Source of the DNA: Rostrohypoxylon terebratum
Taxonomy: Eukaryota; Ascomycota; Sordariomycetes; Xylariales; Hypoxylaceae
Assembly (NCBI GenBank): GCA_022497145.1
Contig: MU385855.1
Coordinates: 1 to 64,000, forward strand
DNA: 64,000 bases
Reading direction: 5' to 3'
Part shown: one piece after another, positions 24,246 through 36,701 of the stretch
How the letters are laid out: each line of letters begins with the position of its first letter
Position numbering within the stretch: the stretch's first letter is position 1
Made by a program: the position numbers and the translations under genes
Notes under the pieces: model-generated
Databases searched by the model: none
Told to the model about the DNA's origin: nothing
Seen by the model: the letters and a program-made list of their open reading frames with translations, nothing else

Positions 24246-26148
24246 TCAAGAGCTCGCCGACCGCCGCCGAAATAGTATCTCGGCGGTCATGCTCGGGCTC
24301 TTGGTCATCATGAACATGTTGGGCGCGGGACGGCCTTCGCCCTCCCGCAGCTTGATGTCGTAGTTCAGCAGCAGGTACGCGAGAACCATCTTTATCTCGC
24401 AGCTGGCGAAGAAACGGCCCGGGCACGCGTGCTTGCCGAGGCCGAAGTTCATCGCGGAGTCGCTTATGCTGGTGAATTGCCATCGACCGTTCGGGTTTGT
24501 TGGGGGGTTGGAGAGGTCGTCTGAGAGAGAAGGGGAGGAGGAGGAGGTGGTGGTCGGGGTCGTGGATGTTGTCGGGGAGGAAGTCGCGGATGTGTTGGAG
24601 GAGGATTGCTGTTGTTGTTGTTGTCGCAGCTTCCAGAACCGGAGCCCGTCGAAGACGTCCGGGTCCGGGTAGAAGCGTGGGTCTACGGCGACGCCGGCCA
24701 TCGGGGCGAGGAGGTTGGTGCCGGCGGGAAGGTGCGTGCCGTCGGAGAGGTCGATGGGTTTCATTACTTTGCGGATGAAGGATGCTAGATATGTTAGTTC
24801 TTATCCATATGCGACTGTGAAAATCAGGTATGCAGATTACTTACTGACATTGCCAGACAGTCGCTGCGATTCCTTGATGAAGCTGTCCAGCTTCTTCAAT
24901 CGCGACATGCTGTCCTTCTTACCCCATGCTTCGTCGTCTTCTAGTACCTCACGCGCCTCCTCTCGCAATATCTCCTGCATATCTTGATGAACAGCCAGAT
25001 CGTAAATACAGTCCGTCGTGAGATTGCTCGTCGTATGTATCGAAGCGGCGCTTAAAAGCAGTTGGACCTTTCCCTGGATGTAGAAATCCCTCTTCTGGTC
25101 CTCGGGTAGTGCATCCAATAACCATTGAACGAAATCGTCGGGCTCCTCGTAACCTGGTATCTCTGAGTCGCGAATGCGTTCCTCAATTATCGGCTTGAGC
25201 ATTGCCTCGGCCTTTGCTAGATCTCTGTCGATTGTCCGTAGCTCCGATACCAAGTATTGAGCTATTGGTCGCATCCATGGCGGGAAGAACTGTAACTTTA
25301 TGACTGCGATGAAAGCCGTCACTGCGAAGTTAATGCTCACGTCCATCCACTCCTCTACTCGATTAAGCATCGGTCCAACGAAAATGCGCCCGCTTAAACG
25401 CGACACAGTTCGGATCATGAAGGGCTGGATCTTGAAGGGAGTCCATTCTATAATATATATCAGTCGAGTGCTCATATTAGTAACACCGTTTATGTGGTCT
25501 ACCTTCACACTCGGGGAACTCCGTTGCAATGATGTATTCGAGTTCCTCCTTGAGCTGTGGCGTCATCCGTGCCAGTTGTCCGGTCATCTTACACTTGAGG
25601 AGCAAGGAAAGAGTGTCGGTATGTTGTCCGGCACAGAGCTTAGTGTACTCGCTCAGCATAGCCTGTTCGAGATGTTTAGCTAGTTTATCTTTTGTAATTC
25701 CGTTTCTTGTTTTGAACAAACCTCTCTCACGGCCGTCCTTGCACTTAGGGTATATTCGGGAAGTCCCTTGAGCTCACTGACCAACGACGCCGGAATGATG
25801 GTTCTCACACCTTCCGTCGTCTTGATCTGGTATACGGTATCACGGAACTGGGGGAGAGTTAATGTCGGACGGATGACATGAGACCATGGGATATGAGCGA
25901 ACCTTGGAGTAGCTATCCTTCACCAGAGTATCGGCACTGAACATCCATTTTAACCGTGAGGCTTTGTAGAAGGGTGCTGAGACGCCACATTTTTGTTTAT
26001 CTGGTTGAAATAACCATACGCAGAGCAGTATCGCGCTAACAGCAGCATAGTAACTCAAACGACTGCCGCCTAAGACGTTACTAGGCAATACATCTGTGAC
26101 TGTTGTAAAGTTGGTGAGAGGGCTCGCATTCTCTATTATTGAGGGCAT
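24246..26148 (-). CDS. Cytochrome P450 monooxygenase no. 1
   Basis: The model has five exons on the minus strand: 26148-25903, 25847-25722, 25662-25503, 25447-24845 and 24784-24246, giving 1,674 nt and 557 aa. All four introns are GT-AG and 55-60 bp. There is one N-terminal membrane segment (about residues 30-45), ExxR as KESQR, and the haem loop FGLGKHACPG (Cys about 499). The proximal I-helix reads SAASIHTTS, without the usual acidic residue before Thr. That pattern, and the LKEELEYIIATEFP and KVMKPIDLSDGTHLPAG segments, resemble fungal multi-step P450s of the ent-kaurene-oxidase-like group; the family assignment is inferred. A Gln/Ser/Thr-rich insert of about 44 residues (about 433-476) sits between the PERF-like region and the haem loop. 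Substrate is unknown; no partner biosynthetic gene is adjacent. Confidence 0.93.
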
Positions 26149-28148
26149 CGTAAGAAATGAATGGGTAGGTATGTTAGGTTAAAATGGCGAGAGGCGGAGA
26201 GTGGCGAAGGGGTTTAGGAGAAAGGAATAAGGATGGTTTGCCTGAGGCCTCCGTCGTTCACGATGTTTATCATCGGTGTCGTCGTTTCCAATAGACTATT
26301 CCGTGATGTTGTTGAAATGAATCCAAGTGGACAGACAGTCCAGTCTGATGAGCGACGCTTCGAACCACGATCCACGCGAATTATTCTAATTACTAGTACG
26401 GCTTCTCAGCTCGTACACTAATTAAGAATGAAGGTCGAATAGATTCTACTAAGAACCGTCCCGTCGGCGGATGTTGTCCGAGTCGAATGTAGACGTCAAT
26501 TCTTCCCTACTAGGTACTATTGGACGGCAACCATCACTTCCGGCTCTAAAAATCGAATGAAATATTTTATTAGGAACTCGAGGCCGCGATAGGCTAGATA
26601 GAAGGGAAGAAAAGAGAAAAAGAGGAAGTGAACGAATTGTTTGGTCAACAAACTACAAGTATTAAAACGCTTTACGTGAACGAGTTTCTCTCGATACATG
26701 AACGTATCCAAGATTGGATACCTGCGAACGTTGAAAGGTAGGAAGGGAAACACTGGCGACCCCCATCGCGTTCGAATATCCATCCTAGTCGTCTTGGCAG
26801 AGACAGCTACATAGTGCGTCTCTTCACTAATATCTATCGACATAGCAGTAGAAATTGTGCGGTCGTGAGACTGAAGGGGGTTGACCTTGGTGCTGCTTTC
26901 GGTTTCCGACCAGGACCCTGAAACGAAGGGCTACTGGATTGAAGCTAAGGGCTCTGGGGCTCCGGGACGTGCCCTCTCCGACACCCTAGTCGGCTCTTCT
27001 TTTTGCGGCTGGAGGCGCCTCACCTTTCCCGTTTTAGCAGGGCGCACAGTTTGAGGAGATACGCGTACGTTGTTCATGGTAATGATCAAGTCTTCTACGA
27101 CGATGCCTCTATAAACTCGAAGAAAAAAAAGAAGAAGAAGCAAATGATAGAATTGGTATTATAATATCTTGATACCCGGCTCTCCTCTCTAATAAGGAAT
27201 GAAATCTCGTATCAATTACAACATGTTCTATTTCAAAACATCCGACCTACTTCAGACCTCAAAGCACTCAAAGCAAGCTTCTACAGTCCTTGGCACTGTC
27301 TCAGCCAGAAGATCCCCCGGCAAGGTTTTTTATCCGCCCAGGTTTAACGAGTGTGATCTTCGCCCGTAAAACTCGCTCGTTTTGGCTATCCTACACCTCT
27401 ACTCCCTGGTCACGTCTCCGTGCAGTCTGAGCTGCCAACAGATCTACAGCCCGACAAGCAATTCGGGTAGATTTGGCGACGCAATCGACGTGAGATAAGA
27501 GCCTGGGATACCGGGAATTGATCGCGGCACTAGGTTTATTGCCATTTGCAGGGCAACTTCAGCCGGATGAGTTCATGCGCCCAGACAGCTAGATGGCCCC
27601 GTAGCTTCGACCTGCCTTCTTTCAAGCTTCCACATCTTCGATGATCTCCCGAACTTCTCAGCAGCGACAGCAGGTATGCAGATCGAAGCTCACGATATGA
27701 TATAGCTTAATGCCGGCTCATCTCAACTCTTTGCCATTCTATTGAAGCGCAGCGCACACTGTCTAGTATGACATACTCTGCACGAATAGGACAAGGCTCA
27801 ACGGATCACCACTTTTAGAAATTGTAATAATCTGGTAATCTGCTCGTAGGTGGCTATGGAAACCACTGCCACATTAGATGCAGCGACAACTGGTCTCATG
27901 GCGTATTAAAGGAAGCGCAATTGGTCCTCTTGGCCATCTGGAGTATACCACAACAGGAGACCATTGAAGGGCTCTCTGTTAGGCTCTCCAAACAATCATT
28001 AGGTAGGTAAGCAGAGGCAGTGCATGAAAGTGCACAATTAGGTAGTGGTGTCCTATGGCCCTGAACACCGATTCAAATTCTCTTTTGTTCATCAATATAT
28101 CATTTTCATCATCTTTGATACTCATCGAGAAGATATGGCAGTGTGACA
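26149..28148. other. Intergenic region between divergent genes
   Basis: This 2-kb region holds the promoters of P450 no. 1 (-) and the ankyrin-type gene (+). Short minus-strand ORFs at 26517-26843 and 26931-27143 lack any domain signal. I see no RNA gene or repeat that I can support. Confidence 0.5.
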
Positions 28149-30744
28149 ATGGAAGCACTCGTTGCCCTAGGTCTTGCGGCGAATGTGCTGCAGTTTGTTG
28201 ATTTCACGGCCGAATTAATTGGCATTTCAAATGAGCTCCGGAACAACGCAGCCTCGTCCGAGAATAGAGATTATCGAGTGATCGCAACACATCTCGAAAG
28301 CTTGTCTCAGAAAATTAGCAATTCAGCACAAGCGATTTCTCAAAATTCTACCACGGTTTCGCAGGAAGAAAAGGCACGTAATACTATTATTCCCTATTCA
28401 TGGATACTTATTTCACATTTATACGACTCCATGTGCTAATTGCGAAGGACTTTAGGCTCTCCAACCAGTAGCCGACAAGTGTTGTGAACTTGCGAAGAAT
28501 CTCCTCAAACGACTTGATACGTGTGGCATCAAAGCTGGCCAGACTACGAGCCGACTCCAACGTGCCAAAGGGGCCATTAAGACCATATGGAACAAAAGAG
28601 AAATAAGAGAGATTTCGAGCAGGCTAGAGTATTTCAGAAGTGAATTGATCCTTCACTACGCGTTCGTGACTAGGGAAACACAACTCGACGAGCAGGGGAA
28701 GCAGTTAAGCAAGGACGACATACAAGCAACCCTGGACAGGCTTGATGATCTTGGACTTGTGATCGAGAGTGTAAAGTCCGGCATTGCTAACACGCTAAAT
28801 ATCCAACATGCCGAATTATTGAACTCCATCGCCGAGGTGCGATCCGAGAACGCCCAATTTCACACTCGAGCAATACAACAAGGTCACGCCGACCAGTCCA
28901 CGGTGCTGCAGAAACTGGATGGCATCCAAGATTCTATGACAACTCTCAGTGTTGGCGTCCGAGATATTCAGCTTAAGCAGACGAGCGCAACAGAATCCTT
29001 AGCACAAGTAAAGGTCCAAAACTCGACTTTCCTCGCTGGAGTAACTCAGCAGTTTCCTCTAGCCAGTGATTCTGGCAGCTCTCTTCGACATGTTATGCAA
29101 TCACTCCTCGAAGAATTTGGGGAGACATTCATTGTAGAAATTGACAAGCGATTCCAAGCGACGGCCCGGTCTGAGATGGATAACATACTTCAGCAAGCGC
29201 TTCCTGCACTCGACGAAATGCAACATCGTAGCGAGGCAACCCAACGAAACAGCGAGGTGAGAGTGAATGGGGTCACAACTGGGACATGTCAAGACGGCTA
29301 TGAACCACAAGGTCCTTCCGAGCTACAGAAGCTCGAACTTCCTAACACGTCAACCCATAGCAAATTCAACAAGGACAGTCTTACAATATTTTACAGAGAT
29401 CACTGGTCGTTTGAAAGTAGCTTTGGGCGACTTTTACTAATTATTCGAGACCGAGTACGATTTGACAGCTTTGGAAAGCCAACAAAGTTGTACTAGCTTA
29501 CAGCGCAATTTGTCCCATCGCCACGCTGGCTCTCTTCCGGCTGCTCGATCGCGTATGAGAGCAGAACTGATGCCAGAGGAAACCCGCAATTCGGCCTTAT
29601 ATTTCGGTCATATCGCGTTCTTGACCAAGACCATGAAGTCTGGGAAGCCATAAGGAAGGGCGATGTCTCTCGCATTCGCGTAATGCTGTCCCAAAAAATT
29701 CTATCAACTTCAGATAGAAGTATCGGTAATTTAACGCCGCTTCATGTAAGTGGAAGTACCCAGGCTACTAAACATAATCCGAGCCATTGCCTGCCTAGTA
29801 CCGATACTAAGGAAAATTAGCTCGCCGTGGCAAGAGGTCAATTAGAAATCTGCAAGGTGCTAGTACAGAGTGGCGCTGATATCAACACGCGCTTTATGAT
29901 TACTAATCCTATAGACCTCGCACTCAGCTTTGGCATATTTTTGGAACATCAACAGGGTATAGCTACATTTCACTATCTGTTAAGTTTACGTGGAATCGAG
30001 CTAGAAGGCCTATGGTCAAATTCCAGTTTAATTCAACTAATGACGGTAGGTTGTCTTACACTTACAGACGGCGAAGGAAAGCTACAAAATATCGACCAGC
30101 ATTTAGGAGACTGGATGTCAATCTGCCGATTTGTAGACGTCGACTTGAGTATTCCTGGACAGATTAACTTGTTAAATCAAGTCGTATGGGATTTCTCTGG
30201 TGACAGGGGCAACCCTGGTCTTCAAATTGATGACAATTCGATTGACGTGTTTGACGCAATCGTTCGGCTCGGGATTAGTATCCCAGGCTCACCAGATCCT
30301 TTGGGCATACCAACAGCATATGCCGCAGATTGTTTATACGACAGGCTAGGCGAATTCTTTGCAGAATCCCTTGTGGCAAGGGAGGCTTCGCATATGCTAT
30401 CAGTTTCTTATCGAGACTATTACGTTCACCCTTGGGTTGCCCGAAGGTTTGAATTCCTAGAGCATGTCATATCGAAGGGAATTGCTCAACGCCCAGACAG
30501 CATGTTTGACGTATGTTACGGAGAAACGCCATCGGATAGATTCTACTACTCTCGTTGGACAAGCATATGGGAAGACATATTAGAGGAGAACGGGTTTGAC
30601 GTCAACTGGGTATATGAGGAAGACGAGAGACGGTTACGAGTGGTTACGGGGGAAACCACAGCCCATGAAGTCAGTGTTAATGTTGATGCTTCCAGAACCT
30701 TTGACCTGAAACGAAGACGAGGTTACGAGAATTCAGACGACTAG
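28149..30744 (+). pseudogene. Ankyrin-type protein with fungal N-terminal domain, broken by an in-frame TAG
   Basis: The exons are 28149-28377, 28469-29745 and 29821-30744 (2,430 nt, 809 codons plus stop). The start is ATG 28149 (MEALVALGLAANVLQFVDF), typical of the N-terminal helical domain of fungal NACHT/ankyrin STAND-like proteins. A helical coiled region follows, then FGRLLLIIR and FVPSPRWLSSGCSIAYESR, which match the conserved pre-ankyrin segment of this family, and an ankyrin unit (TPLHLAVARGQLEICKVLV, crossing intron 2). The frame is identical on both sides of TAG 29494-29496, which falls inside the conserved stretch (KLY-stop-LTAQF). A 42-bp in-frame intron ending at this TAG would remove it, but that is shorter than any other intron in the window. 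I therefore treat it as a nonsense mutation. No NACHT domain is visible. Function would be signalling or heterokaryon-type recognition by analogy only. Confidence 0.65.
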
Positions 30745-31131
30745 GGAAGTCATGATAGGAGTTACACAGGTCTTCATTTTGCAATATCAGTTTCGTATCA
30801 GGGTTTGGAAAATCCGACATGAGCTTATTATGATTACGAAAATCCAAATAATTCAGAATATAATAAATAAGCAAACATTTGAAACAGGCAGGATAATAAG
30901 TCATGAATTTGAAAACTTTTGCTATACTAAGGCTAGTTAAGTATCCTACGTAACCCATCTAGAAACGCCTTACGAGTTAGCAGTGCTAGAGAGTCATCCC
31001 TTTTTGGCAACACCTATTCCTACTTACTCCCTTAACCTCTATTGATCCCCTAATATGAAAACAGAGGGCCTCCCAATGCCATTTCAACGCCAGACCTTAA
31101 ACACCTGGTCATCTTACATAGACTGTAGCTT
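30745..31131. other. Intergenic region between convergent genes
   Basis: This AT-rich spacer separates the 3' ends of the ankyrin-type gene and the PAF-acetylhydrolase gene. I see nothing supportable in it. Confidence 0.6.
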
Positions 31132-33009
31132 TCAATGACTCTCAACAGCTGTACCCTCCGTAGCATGAGGTTCAATAACACCCGCCATCTCCGGCTCCCG
31201 GACCTCTGCCGCCTCATCGCCCGTCTCTACCACGCACTCAACATCGTCCTTGCCGTGTACATTCTCCACCGTCGCCTCCGCATCACCCATCCCCACGATA
31301 TCGATCCAGCGCCACGCATCAACAACACCATGCCCACTACGATTGAAAATCGCCCTATCATCATGAATACCATCCTCAGGCCCCTTATCCTTGACCACCT
31401 TCACATCCTTCACATCATCAACCTCACCCTCCGCACTCTCACCTCCCTCACCCCCACCAACTCCCTTCCCCACAACCACACCCCCAACCTTCTTCCCCTC
31501 CTCAACCCCATCCACCAAATCCCCGACCCACGTCCTAGCCACAGCCACCCCATTAACCCTCAGCACCTGCAGCAGCGCCCTGCGATTCAACCTGAGCGCG
31601 CGCTCGGGCTCCTCCGACTTGTAGATCTTGAACATGAGCCAGGGGAACAGGACGCCGAAGTCGGACTGGCTGAGGTGAGCCGAGCGCTCGACGAAGAAGA
31701 AGTGCGGCTCGGCGAGCTTGACGCCGGAGGCGTAGAACGCCGACGCCGCCACCGACGGCTGCGAGGGGCAGGGCGACAGCGCGCGCGCCGTCGCGTGCAG
31801 GTGCTCTGTCCAGTTGTGGAAGTCTTCGGATTCCACTGCGAGGAGCGCGTTGCCGCCGGGGGACGGGGTGGATGAGGTGGGGCAGGGCGTGTCGGCGTAG
31901 ACGGGGAGAGGGAGGTCCCAGAGGGCTTTGGTGGTCTTGGCTAGGAGGGGGAAACACCACATATCCATCAAGATCGTAATATTGCGCGGTGTAATCTGTT
32001 TACATATCGAGGAGTCGCGGGAGGGTACGTAGAGAGGTTCCGTCATTGCCTCGAGCTCGGGGCGGCCGGCGTAGAAGACGGACTTGAGGAATTGGACCAT
32101 AGTTGCGGAGCCGAAGCTGTGTCCGGCGAAGATAATGCTACCAGGTTCTTGAACATGCAATTGCCCGACGAATTGGGAGAGCGAAGGTGTGCTCTTATTT
32201 AGGTTCGTCAGATTTGCGCCCCGATCTATGCCCAGTAGAGCCTCATGCACCAATCCCATCTCCCATAGCCGGATGCGCAGCTGATCGTTGCGTAGTGCGT
32301 GTGTCTCGTCGTTGGGGTCGTGCGGAATGCGTCTGTAGGGGACGTCGCGGCGCGTATTACGCACGAAGTATCGGTGCTGCTGCGACGGGATCCTGATGAA
32401 GGATTTGACGGCACTGCCGTCTCGGTGCTCGGGACATATGACCACTACGCCGTGTGAGGCTAATGACCCAACGATCTGCGAGTATGCGTTTCTGCTACCG
32501 CCAAGACCGTGCGAAAAGATGACTGTTGGCCATCGCTTGTTCGGGGTGTTGGGTTCGAGTACCGGCGCATTCTTAACGACTGGTATGTATGTGTAGTGAA
32601 GGTGTCTCGGTAGGAAGCTACACATAGCCTTTGGTTAGCTAGATGTCCCTCTAAAATACCCACGATGACGTAGTTCAACTTACGAGACAGCTTGTGCTAC
32701 CAATTGCCCAACTCCTAGAAACTGTATGTAGGCGGACAAGTGTTCTCGCTGCGGAGCCGGGAGCCATGTTATGCGCTTCCCTTGGGCTTCCGGAGGCGCC
32801 GGGTAGAATATTCGAAACTGTATCGTCTCTATATCTGTCGCGTTTGCTGGCGCCGGAGCTGGGGAGTCGAGCTCCGAAACTGGGATCTCAACATCGGCGG
32901 TGCCGACTTTGTAAGGACCGGTGTATTCCGCGAACCCGGGTATAGGGTTCAGTCGTGATAGGAGAGAGCTCCATTTGTCGGCACCCGACGGGTTGGCTGG
33001 TTGTGCCAT
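31132..33009 (-). CDS. Platelet-activating-factor acetylhydrolase-like serine lipase
   Basis: There are two exons on the minus strand, 33009-32684 and 32617-31132, with a 66-bp intron, giving 603 aa. The alpha/beta-hydrolase core matches PAF-AH isoform II: oxyanion region VIFSHGLGGSRNAYSQ, the conserved SHGVVVICPEHRDGSA, the nucleophile elbow GHSFG (Ser about 276), and the catalytic His likely in VERSAHLSQSDF. Family members hydrolyse the sn-2 acetyl or oxidised acyl chain of phospholipids. There is no signal peptide, so a cytosolic enzyme is expected. The C-terminal region from about residue 480 is an unusual Gly/Glu/Asp/Val-rich low-complexity tail not needed for catalysis. GC content rises sharply across about 31,550-31,900. 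Confidence 0.93.
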
Positions 33010-34241
33010 GGATTGTTGCCGATGGCTTGGTGTTACCCGATTTTCACGGAGGGATAGTCAGCGTTGGGCTCGTTGGATCGAATTGTTTGTGTTCGCGGAC
33101 GTCGTACAGAGCAATGGTGTATATTAAAAGAATATGTACCTAGGTACCTAAGGTTGACGATTTGCAAAAATGTCAATCTCGCAAAGTTTGTTCGTAATGA
33201 TCGACCAAGGAAGGATAGGCTCGTGGACTCGCCGGTGCTAAGGTCGAAAAAAATGTTATTTCGCAGAACACAGCCTCGTCGCTTCACTTCAAGTGTGTTC
33301 GGCAAGCGTCTAAAAACGGAAGGATGGCTGTTACCAAATTTCACAGAATGAAAGTTACTCTTTCTTTATTATTAAAATGATATAATATGCGTGTAAGACG
33401 TTCAAGGAGAAGGTGCGAAAGGGTATAGGTTATAAGGTTTAGTTCATGAAATTTGAGATCAAAGTCTACCAGTGAAGGAAAGATCGGGATGGTCTGATTT
33501 ATCCCCTATATCTAACTCGGGACTGGGACTTCCAAGGTTGAAAATAAACTACAAGTACCTAGATGAGCCAATGACACCTCACAATTCCTTCTTCAGCTTT
33601 CCTTAGCTGGGTAACACGTCATCAATTCCCGACACATGTACCTAATAATCCATGTGGCTGAGCGGGCCATAGGTATCCTCTCGTAGCACAAATAATACGT
33701 CAATACCTAGATACCTTCGGTCTCATACTACGACAATTTAAGACCCAAGAACTCAGAATCGAATTCATTTCAATTTAACAAAGGTCACACGACGGTCGCG
33801 TGCCTTCGTGCGAAAATAGTTCCCGAGAAAAAAAAATAGAATACCCGGCGGACCCGACTAGATCGACGCCGGGTCGTAGTGTGGCGTCCAAAGTTTTGTA
33901 GCTCCCCCAGCGGATCCTGGAAATTGCATCATCTTGCATTTGCATGTAAAGGATAATTCCCTGGATGGCTTCTAGTTCCTGCAGATTGCCACCACGTTTA
34001 ATGGCGGATGGTCCACCACCATGGAATAATGCATCAATATGTGGTATTATCGGATATCGTAGCATCCATAAAACGCTCGTCTAACTCTGAATGATGCAAC
34101 TCTAAATAATACCTATAGACCCGATCAATATGTATGCTAGAGATGACCGGGCCGATATTTTACAATACAAGGTACATATTACATGTTTGTACACCTCGAA
34201 GATAACGAATCCAAGTCTACAAGACTGCAACTTGGATAGGT
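33010..34241. other. Intergenic region
   Basis: This is upstream DNA of the PAF-AH-like gene and 3' flank of the M18 gene. It contains the palindrome GTACCTAGGTACCTAAGG near 33136-33153. The minus frame at 33775-34065 and the frames at 33033-33351 show no domain and are not called. Confidence 0.55.
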
Positions 34242-36003
34242 TCATTGCCACTCGGCGTCAACCTTCTCCCACTTGTCCAAAAATCCCTTGAAGAACTTAA
34301 CGCCTAGACCGGGATCTAGCGATCCACATGTAGCACGAATGCTGTGCATGCTGAGCTGGGCCATCCCCGCGTCGATGGCCTTGACACCCATAGCACTACT
34401 TAACATAGGACCGACTGTGCCTCCGCTCCTGGAATCGTTTCGGATCTGGAAAACTTGAGGCGTGCAGTCGCTCAACTCGCAGACTCTGGTGATGATGGCG
34501 GTTGATACCGAATCCGTAGTCATGTGGCCATTGCTGTCCGCAGCGATGGAAATTCCGACATTGAGTCGGGGAGTGTGATCTGCCAGGTAACGGCCTAGGA
34601 AGTTGGGGTTCACGGCGTGGGTGACATCCGCCGAGACGAGGAATGATTGTGCGTACGTCTGGCCCATGACACCAGGACCGAACGTCTTGCCCTCCCCGCA
34701 CAGCGACTCTACCGTTCTCTCAATCACAGAAGGTAAGAAATTGCCTCTAGCACCCTGGCGTAGCAGAGAACCAATCTCTTCGTCGTCAAAAAGAGCGACC
34801 AATTTTATGATTCCATCATCGTCATTCGCTTCCGAGGCTAAAAGACCCTCAAATGCAGCCCAACTGCACAGCTTATCGTCGATACGGCCAGCAAAGATGA
34901 ATTCTTTGTCCAATCCACCAACAGTCGCGGGTTGAAGATCGAACAGCTCTAGTTCCCAGTTCACAATTTGCGAGTAGTCGTCGATGCCAAGCTCCTTCGA
35001 GATTATTTTGACCAGTCTCGGTGGTTGAGTGGCAGCAAACGACCCAACCGGACCGAGAGGCTGAGCCGGCGTAGCTGTTGAAGATGAAATGTCAGAGTTA
35101 TCAAGCCCAATAATAGGCACTGCTTCAGTCTCCTTATTATTTTGACCCATTATGCCAACACCAAAATGCGGTGCGAGGGTGGGTATTTTAGCAACTACAT
35201 CCAATTAGCATGAGCCGATTGTTGCCTATGGTAGGTTTGTACTTACTAGGCCAATCAAGCTTAACAAGCTTGCTTGAAGTCTTGCCGGACCCATCCCGTA
35301 CAATGACTCGGCCTCCAATGCTAAGATCTCGATCCCACCATGTTTCATTTAGACCGCCAGCATAGGGAGCTACGCCTAGCTGAACATATCCAGCCTTGGT
35401 TGGCTTGTTGCTGACGGGTTTGAGCCTTGCGGTCAGAGCATCGATATGACCGGCAATCATGGCCACACCATTACCAGGTTTGTAGGCCTTTCCGACCGTA
35501 AAAGCTATGACCGAGGTTCCATTTCGAGTCACGAAGTATTTGCCACCAGCCTCTAGCTTGCCAGACCAATCATCCCGTGCAGGAAGCTCTGTGTAGCCAA
35601 GGGACATTGCCTTATCCGTGAAATAACCAACAGCGTGGAATATGGTCGGGTTTTCCTGCATAAATTTGAGGAAGGGTTCGGTGAAGGCTTCAGGATTCGT
35701 CGACATGACTTTGCACGAAGAACAGGAGCTTCGGTCGTCCTTAAGTCGGAGGACAATTGAATCGGTACGGTGGTCAGGTATGTCTCGGTAGCAAGAATCG
35801 CAAAGGGTCGGCGATCCACAGCGACTCAAGTCACCTACGATGAATGCCTTCTCAGCATCAGACATGGGTTGCTTCTTCTCAAATTCGGCAGGGTTGGCAA
35901 AACTCGACAGCCGAGAGGTGCTCAAGGAGTTCGCAGCAGCAAGACTTCGTAGAGACAAGTTAGAGCTGCGTTGGCGCAGGAAGTCAGGGGTGTGTCGAGT
36001 CAT
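34242..36003 (-). CDS. M18 aspartyl aminopeptidase (Ape1/Lap4-like)
   Basis: There are two exons on the minus strand, 36003-35247 and 35194-34242, with a 52-bp intron, giving 569 aa. Hallmarks of the M18 zinc peptidases are in order: GGKYFVTRNGTSVIAF, MIAGHIDA (metal His about 186), APYAGGLNETWWDRDLSIGGRV, the PTLAPHFG segment, FAGRIDDKLCS, LFDDEEIGS, SADVTHAVNPN, and RNDSRSGGTVGP with a distal metal-binding HSIR near the end. The enzyme removes N-terminal acidic or neutral residues and is vacuolar (Ape1) or cytosolic in fungi. The first about 100 residues extend beyond the usual family N-terminus and contain two CxxC pairs (C68/C71, C94/C97). A 99-nt GT-AG segment inside this extension (minus strand, starting GTAGGTGAC after FI) is in frame and could alternatively be spliced out. 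Confidence 0.95.
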
Positions 36004-36701
36004 GATTGGGAATATGGATGGCTCTCAATTCGTAGATGACCTGACTACCTATGAGACTTTAACAAGATACAAAAGGTTGGGGGGACGCCTTTTGGACAAA
36101 GTTGTTCAAATAGTTAACTGTATTAATATTATGGAGGATCAACAGGAGAGAGGTTGGGAAATGGGAAATGGGAAATGAGGTCAACAAGTACAGAACTCAG
36201 CCGGAATGCGGTGGATAAGCTCCAAGCAAACGGTGTCGCAATAACTGATAAGACACTTATCAGCTGCCCCTTCCCAGATGACCTCGTTTGTAACATTGAG
36301 CCCACCGTCTCCCACCTTCGGACCTTCCCCTTGCAGGGGTTGTCTGCCAGGTACCGGCGAGATTCACCTACCGACCTAAAGTGGCTTAGGGGCTCAGATC
36401 CATTCAACCCTTGAATATTTCCATTGTACAAAGTACGAAGTACTACTTGGTAACATTGAAGGGGGAATATGAAGGCATTATTGATGTGAAATATCAGTAC
36501 TTAATGTGTTGCTCGCTGATCCCTAGAAGAGGAAAAAGAAAGTTTCGTAAGACATTAAAAAAATTATATCTAAGCACGCACATAATAAGCATGCATTTTA
36601 CATCGTCAAAGTTGAAAAGAAAAAGAAAAAAGAAGAGCAAGTAGTTCTACCAATATTATTATTATACGCGATAGAATTAAACGACAAAAAGTTGAATTTG
36701 T
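36004..36701. other. Intergenic region
   Basis: This is upstream of the M18 start and downstream of the tRNA. Small frames (36129-36644) have no family signal. Confidence 0.55.

Noticed and set aside
26517..27143. Two minus-strand ORFs between P450 no. 1 and the ankyrin-type gene
   Set aside because: They lack domain signal, have no supportable exons, and contain low-complexity Lys/Arg runs.
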